Source of the DNA: Treponema sp.
Lineage (GTDB): Bacteria > Spirochaetota > Spirochaetia > Treponematales > Breznakiellaceae
Reading direction: 5' to 3'
DNA: 8,859 bases
Assembly: GCA_031284385.1 (NCBI GenBank)
Contig: JAISZZ010000019.1
Coordinates: 1 to 8,859 of the forward strand
A program made the position numbers and the translations under genes. Below the pieces are notes generated by a model, which was not told where the DNA came from, made no database searches, and saw only the letters and a list, made by a program, of their open reading frames with translations. Below, one piece after another: positions 5,487 through 8,859 of the stretch (within the stretch, counting starts at the first letter, position 1; each line of letters opens with the position of its first letter).

Positions 5487-6935
5487 TCACCATTTTTGTT
5501 GAATTCTCCACGAAAGTGCGTAAGACAGCTTGTCGTTTTTTCCGTCATTACTCAATTTTGCCGTAAATCGCCCAAGTTTTCCGCTTATCGACGCGCTAAT
5601 ACTGCTTGTAACGAGAGTCTCTTGTTTGTCATTCTGGGTATAGGCCATAGCGCCTTTTAGCAAAACAAAAAGTATTGTGCATGAAATATCGCCTGAAAAT
5701 TTAAATGAATCAAACTCTTGTTCGATAAAATAGTTAGGCAGTGGGTTTATGGTATCGCCTACTTTTGCGGCGGTATGCTGATTGAGAGTTACGCTGAAAG
5801 ACGGTCGAAAATATCCCAAACTGAACGCCGAACTTAACGATAAGCTGTCGATTATTTTTTCCCATGATTGGGCATCCCGCTCCATGGATAGTGAAATACG
5901 GTTGATTCTTAGCGGAATGTTTTTATTAACGGGAAAACGGAAATACAAACTTGACTCACTGCGGTCAAAAGCTTGCAGCCACCCTGGCGAGCGAAGCGTA
6001 GAGGAGACTCGGAACAGCATATTCCTGCGGCCTTCCCATTCAAACCTTGCGGCGCTTCTGAAACCAGCGCCTGAAACAGAGCCATCCGATGCCATAAACC
6101 GCGCTCCCGCGCCGTCCGCCGCAAGCGAAAGCCTCCACGCCCCAAATCCGGCGCGTAACGCGGCATTGGCGTATATGTCCTTTCCCCATGCGAACACTTC
6201 TGAACAGGCAAAATCACCAGCAAAACTAAAAAATGGGTTGGAAAATACTGCCGTAGCCGCATAGAATCGGAGTTTTCGTGATGGCAAATAGGTTTTGGTT
6301 GAAAACCATGCATCCATTTTACGTTCTTCCAACTGTTTTTCAGTGATTAAACCTTCCAGCCGGAGAGAGGAAGCGTATGGCAGGCGTAACGCTGTTCCTC
6401 CTGTGAAAATAGCGTTTTCCGGTTTGTCGAATTGAGCCGAAAAATATGCGGTGAACGGTCCTAACATAGGGCTAAATAGCGCCATGTAGGTGGCGGCATC
6501 TTCCATATCTCCAGTCGAAGTTTTTAGATCGGCATTGGACACAGTATGTGTCTCAAACCATGGTGCGGAATGTGTCCATACATTGCGCGCACGTTTAAAA
6601 AGTCCCTGCGTCTCAATTAATCCATACAATACTCTTGAGCCGGTGCCTTTATGATAAAGCGCCGCTCCCAGAGCTGTGATTCCTTCTTCGGCGCGTTCCC
6701 ACGGCGGTGCGGGGCGTTTGTCCGCAAGCTGTCCCCTGAGAGAGAGCCCGAATGGTGCGAACAGCCTTAAATCCAGCCGGTTGGTAACATCGCCTTCTTC
6801 CACCCACGAACCGCTTTCAAAAATACTGAATCCAAAAACTTCTTTCGCCAGAACACTTTCTCCCGTAAAAACGGCATAAATAACATACAACAGTGTAAAG
6901 GCGAAAATCTTTTTGTATGAAACTGAAACACTCAT
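5487..6935 (-). CDS. Predicted outer-membrane beta-barrel protein, family unknown
   Basis: I do not recognise a named family. The 482-residue product starts with a signal peptide: basic YKK, a hydrophobic stretch to about residue 24, and a plausible cleavage after VLA at residue 30. The rest consists of many alternating polar/hydrophobic strands rich in Phe, Tyr, Ser and Gly (for example RLDLRLFAPFGLSLRGQL and SISASISGKLGRFTAKL), separated by short polar turns. It ends in an aromatic residue (RIQQKW-stop). This is the pattern of a transmembrane barrel in the outer membrane, and a porin-like or structural role is possible. The ATG at 6933-6935 has no clear Shine-Dalgarno sequence and no promoter could be supported. 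It converges on the PLP enzyme gene with a 2-nt gap. It lies downstream of the kinase gene on the same strand but across a 342-bp palindrome-rich spacer. Confidence 0.7.
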   Translation of the reverse strand: MSVSVSYKKIFAFTLLYVIYAVFTGESVLAKEVFGFSIFESGSWVEEGDVTNRLDLRLFAPFGLSLRGQLADKRPAPPWERAEEGITALGAALYHKGTGSRVLYGLIETQGLFKRARNVWTHSAPWFETHTVSNADLKTSTGDMEDAATYMALFSPMLGPFTAYFSAQFDKPENAIFTGGTALRLPYASSLRLEGLITEKQLEERKMDAWFSTKTYLPSRKLRFYAATAVFSNPFFSFAGDFACSEVFAWGKDIYANAALRAGFGAWRLSLAADGAGARFMASDGSVSGAGFRSAARFEWEGRRNMLFRVSSTLRSPGWLQAFDRSESSLYFRFPVNKNIPLRINRISLSMERDAQSWEKIIDSLSLSSAFSLGYFRPSFSVTLNQHTAAKVGDTINPLPNYFIEQEFDSFKFSGDISCTILFVLLKGAMAYTQNDKQETLVTSSISASISGKLGRFTAKLSNDGKNDKLSYALSWRIQQKW

Positions 6936-7277
6936 ACTTTACTATTCTGGGAAGTGTTGAATATGCTTTGATTCTCGGCGGTGAGATTCATGGACTAATT
7001 AACGGATTACCATCCAAAAAGCGGCTTGACGCGCCTCAAGTAATGCAACGCCTACAGAGAGATTTGGTCTTATACCAGCGGGGTATTATAAATTTCCTTA
7101 TCCGAAGTTTGAGCGGAGCGCAAACTCAAGCCTCCATTCAAACTAATACAACGCTCAAGATACCGCACCGCAAATTTTGCGCGCTTGCCGTGCGGAGGCT
7201 CATTAAAGTTGTTCAAAAACTAGAGTTTTTGAACAAGTCCGGTCTACACAATTATTCCCGATTTAATCAGCGTTACC
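6936..7277. other. Palindrome-rich spacer between barrel protein and kinase
   Basis: No gene is supported. A plus-strand frame (6917-7303) fills the gap but lacks a ribosome site and overlaps both flanking genes. The right half is packed with inverted repeats: 7129-7135 with 7194-7200, 7163-7168 with 7190-7195, 7169-7174 with 7176-7181, and the hairpin 7209-7236. Bases 7240-7280 match the repeat at 3488-3582. A TTGGTC-N17-TATAAA pair on the plus strand (7064-7092) has no gene downstream. Confidence 0.55.
7209..7236 (-). terminator. Hairpin after the kinase gene, possible terminator
   Basis: Perfect 12-bp arms (7209-7220 and 7225-7236) enclose a 4-nt loop, 41 nt beyond the kinase stop codon. 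The stem carries an A5/T5 block on each side, but no proper T-run follows on either strand, so termination is plausible rather than shown. Confidence 0.4.
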
Positions 7278-7280
7278 CTA
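7263..7280 (+). repeat. Short dispersed repeat at the kinase 3' end
   Basis: This is the second copy of the 18-nt sequence at 3565-3582. Its last three bases (7278-7280, CTA) are the TAG stop codon of the kinase on the minus strand, so the repeat boundary sits at the very end of the gene. Confidence 0.6.
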
Positions 7281-8426
7281 GCCGTTTAGATAATTTTCGA
7301 TAAGTTTAGCCGTATCGTTTTTATGGATTTTTACAATTTCCTGCTCGCGAATAAAACTTTCTACTGAGTCTGAAGCGTGGGCGGCGTTCACCATCACATT
7401 ACTGCCAAATTCCCGGCGTATTGTTCCGGCGGGAGCTTTTAGCGGATCTGTGGGACCAAGCACATTACGAATTCGTTGTACGGCACATTCACCCTCATAT
7501 ACTACAATCATACATTTTGCGGAGTGAGATTCGGTTTTGTCCGGGCGGTGTCCCGACATAAATTCGACTATTTGATAGAACTGATCGCGGGCGTAGGCCG
7601 CTCCGAAACTTCCGGCAAGAGATTTTTCGATAGTTTCATCCAGAGTTATTGAAAATGTATGCTCCAAAAGTTCCCGTGCCTTTTTACCAAAAACAGGCGA
7701 CAGTTTTTCTTTCAAAACGCCCTCGACGGGACCGTAAAAATCGAGCGCATCCTCAAGAGCCATATGATGAATTTTTACCCCGATAATACGCAGTCCTGTC
7801 TGTGAAAACATATCTATAATCATGCCTGGTCTGGCGGACGCGAATGTCCAGTTGTCTGGTTTTATTATCACGAGAGTACGCTCTATTTTCAGGCTATTTG
7901 GATATTCCATATTCTCAATTATGTTATCTGATTTTTTCAGCAAATTTAGAAATAATTTGAGGTTAGAATCCGCTTCCGGTTTGCTGCGTGGCGTGAGTAC
8001 GGCGGGTTCAAAGAACTCGAATTTCGTGGGATCGTCTTCGGAGATTATCAAATCGGCGTAAGTATCGCGTATGGTTTCGCCCGCTATAGAGTTGACAGCC
8101 CTATGTTCGGGGTAAAGATGCCCACAGATACCGGCAAGTTTACTATGTATGTTTTCGCCGCTAAAAAGCAAAAACATGGAACGATGACGATTACCGTTTG
8201 AAGGCGCTAGGTTTTTTTCAACATAATCGGCAAGGAAACTCGGATCGGGCGCGGCCTGCCGCCTAAGCGCATCGGCGTAAGCGTCCACGAAAATCTCGTC
8301 CGGCGCTATCATCTGCGCCCCGACAAGCTCCAAATCTGCTCGCGTCAGCAGACGCGCCAGAAGCCCCCCCATGCGGCTTTTTACAACCGTGTATGGCGTT
8401 ATTAGAACGTAAGATATGTCTTTCAT
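7278..8426 (-). CDS. Two-domain nucleoside diphosphate kinase, first domain degenerate
   Basis: The 382-residue protein contains two nucleoside diphosphate kinase-like domains. The second (about 182-382) keeps the catalytic set: Lys189 in ERTLVIIKPD, Tyr231, Arg320, Thr326, Arg337 in GTIRRE, Asn347 and the phosphorylated His350 in NAAHASDS. It should transfer the gamma-phosphate of ATP to other NDPs in the cytoplasm. At about 200 residues it is 50 or so longer than a usual kinase; the extra segment lies at about 232-280, just after Tyr231. The first domain (about 5-145) keeps the fold outline (YVLITPYTVVKS, FSGENIHSKLAG, GETIRDTYAD), but IKPD has become ITPY and no NxxH is present, so it looks inactive. 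The ATG sits 6 nt below a consensus -10 box and lacks a leader. Some spirochaete-type kinases are similarly long; gene symbol withheld. Confidence 0.85.
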   Translation of the reverse strand: MKDISYVLITPYTVVKSRMGGLLARLLTRADLELVGAQMIAPDEIFVDAYADALRRQAAPDPSFLADYVEKNLAPSNGNRHRSMFLLFSGENIHSKLAGICGHLYPEHRAVNSIAGETIRDTYADLIISEDDPTKFEFFEPAVLTPRSKPEADSNLKLFLNLLKKSDNIIENMEYPNSLKIERTLVIIKPDNWTFASARPGMIIDMFSQTGLRIIGVKIHHMALEDALDFYGPVEGVLKEKLSPVFGKKARELLEHTFSITLDETIEKSLAGSFGAAYARDQFYQIVEFMSGHRPDKTESHSAKCMIVVYEGECAVQRIRNVLGPTDPLKAPAGTIRREFGSNVMVNAAHASDSVESFIREQEIVKIHKNDTAKLIENYLNG

Positions 8427-8432
8427 AGTTAT

Positions 8433-8461
8433 ATTATAAGCCCGAACCCCTCCACTGTCAA
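8433..8461 (-). promoter_or_regulatory. Perfect-consensus sigma70 promoter of the kinase gene, predicted leaderless
   Basis: On the minus strand TTGACA (8456-8461) and TATAAT (8433-8438) are separated by exactly 17 bp (8439-8455), the full consensus. The A of the kinase ATG is position 8426, seven bases beyond the -10 box, which is the expected +1. The mRNA should therefore have little or no leader. Confidence 0.85.
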
Positions 8462-8613
8462 ATGAGCGCGTTGTCTAACAGGAATTCAAAGTATCGCCCA
8501 TCTGGTTCATCTTCCGCCGGCCACGGGTGCGTCTTATCTTTGCACGTGAAGATAAAACTATATCCCGCTTCCTTCAGCGCATAGCGGCGGCGGTAATGAG
8601 CGGCGCAAATTCC
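8458..8613 (-). pseudogene. Transposase-like fragment
   Basis: A minus-strand frame runs from just after a stop at 8614-8616 to a TGA at 8458-8460, about 51 codons with no ATG. It reads HYRRRYALKEAGYSFIF, then TCKDKTHPW and, further on, PDGRYFEFL. The part around FTCKDKTHPW resembles the catalytic-domain region of DDE insertion-sequence transposases I know from treponemes, but I cannot name the family. The TGA overlaps the kinase -35 box. A 34-bp inverted copy of its 3' part lies at 21-54. Likely an insertion-sequence relic. Confidence 0.4.
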
Positions 8614-8616
8614 TCA

Positions 8617-8645
8617 TTGACTTACCCCGCTAAATTTGATATACT
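8617..8645 (+). promoter_or_regulatory. Strong predicted promoter, positioned for a leaderless ORF
   Basis: TTGACT (8617-8622) and TATACT (8640-8645) are 17 bp apart, each 5/6 to consensus. The A of an ATG lies at 8652, seven bases beyond the -10 box, the same geometry as the kinase promoter but on the opposite strand. Confidence 0.7.
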
Positions 8646-8651
8646 GCTCTC

Positions 8652-8759
8652 ATGCGGTCAATAAAAAATCTTTTCGCGCCAGAATACGCGAATCATCCTA
8701 AAATTACCCCCCCCCCCCCCCGCCGTATTTTACGGCCCGCCCACATTTGGACGGCTTAG
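8652..8759 (+). CDS. Short ORF with a C15 tract, possibly phase-variable; function unknown
   Basis: Starting at the ATG at the predicted +1, the frame reads MRSIKNLFAPEYANHPKIT, then four prolines from the C-run, and stops at 8757-8759 after 35 residues. I recognise no family. The C15 tract begins at codon 19. With one C fewer, the same ATG would read on without a stop to the end of the window (8859), at least 69 codons. With two fewer it would stop at 8774-8776. The ORF could be the start of a switchable gene that continues past the window, or a chance frame in repeat DNA. There is no Shine-Dalgarno sequence, as expected for a leaderless message. Confidence 0.35.
   Translation: MRSIKNLFAPEYANHPKITPPPPRRILRPAHIWTA
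8707..8721 (+). repeat. C15 homopolymer
   Basis: Fifteen consecutive C residues, followed immediately by a small perfect palindrome (arms 8722-8727 and 8731-8736, loop of three T). Tracts like this change length by slippage during replication. Confidence 0.85.
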
Positions 8760-8785
8760 GTTTTTTCCGCGTTTAACACACGTTA

Positions 8786-8839
8786 ATTCTCAAGACACAT
8801 TGATTCTCAATACACTCCGCTTATGCGGAGTATTCTCAA
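8786..8839 (+). repeat. Repeats of ATTCTCAA around a hairpin
   Basis: ATTCTCAA occurs at 8786, 8803 and 8832. The first two copies are part of an imperfect 17-bp tandem unit. Between the second and third lies a perfect 7-bp hairpin (8814-8820 with 8825-8831, loop TTAT). No gene is evident in 8760-8859 apart from the conditional frame described for the C15 ORF. Confidence 0.6.
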
Positions 8840-8859
8840 TATACAAGCCGCCCCGCCGG

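Noticed and set aside
7064..7092. Plus-strand TTGGTC-N17-TATAAA promoter
   Set aside because: The -35 match is weak and no plus-strand gene follows.
6917..7303. Plus-strand ORF of 128 codons filling the spacer
   Set aside because: It has no ribosome site, overlaps both neighbouring genes on the other strand, runs through nested palindromes and a dispersed repeat, and resembles no family.

Overview
The window reads as part of a spirochaete chromosome, most likely a host-associated (termite-gut type) Treponema. This is inferred from gene content and repeat style, not from a marker gene. The grounds are a spirochaete-type lipoprotein signal on a GH73 glucosaminidase, an outer-membrane barrel protein without a recognisable family, a double-length nucleoside diphosphate kinase, long G/C homopolymers (G14 and C15), and intergenic DNA crowded with palindromes, short tandem repeats and dispersed-repeat fragments.

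Layout. 1-188: fragment of a dispersed (probably transposase-derived) repeat, a good sigma70-type promoter and a 51-nt near-perfect hairpin in the leader. 189-443 (+): small DUF2158/YodC-like protein. About 445-2448 (+): UvrD/PcrA/Rep-type DNA helicase with all motifs but no ATG/GTG/TTG start ahead of its Walker A motif. 2451-3125 (-): lipoprotein with a glucosaminidase domain, converging on the helicase with a 2-nt gap. 3126-3708: gene-poor repeat island with a G14 tract and a C-run cluster, ending in a promoter. 3709-4176 (+): RidA-family protein. 4177-4359: tandem hairpins including a terminator. 4360-5484 (+): PLP-dependent D-threonine aldolase / D-serine dehydratase family enzyme with a GTG start. 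5487-6935 (-): predicted outer-membrane beta-barrel, converging on it, again with a 2-nt gap. 6936-7277: palindrome-rich spacer. 7278-8426 (-): two-domain nucleoside diphosphate kinase. 8427-8859: a perfect-consensus promoter for the kinase, a transposase-like fragment, a second strong promoter facing the other way, and a short ORF carrying a C15 tract.

How the genes fit together. The RidA protein beside the fold-type III PLP enzyme is the clearest functional pairing. If the enzyme dehydrates D-serine or D-threonine, RidA would hydrolyse the enamine/imine it releases. The small DUF2158 protein and the helicase appear to share one promoter. The lipoprotein and barrel protein are envelope functions and the kinase is nucleotide housekeeping; nothing in the sequence links these three.

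No defence system, CRISPR array, tRNA, rRNA or intact mobile element is visible. The items most worth following up are the missing helicase start codon, two promoters positioned for leaderless mRNAs at 8424-8461 and 8617-8654, the C15 tract inside the second leaderless ORF, the degenerate first domain of the kinase, and inverted copies of one repeat near both ends of the window.
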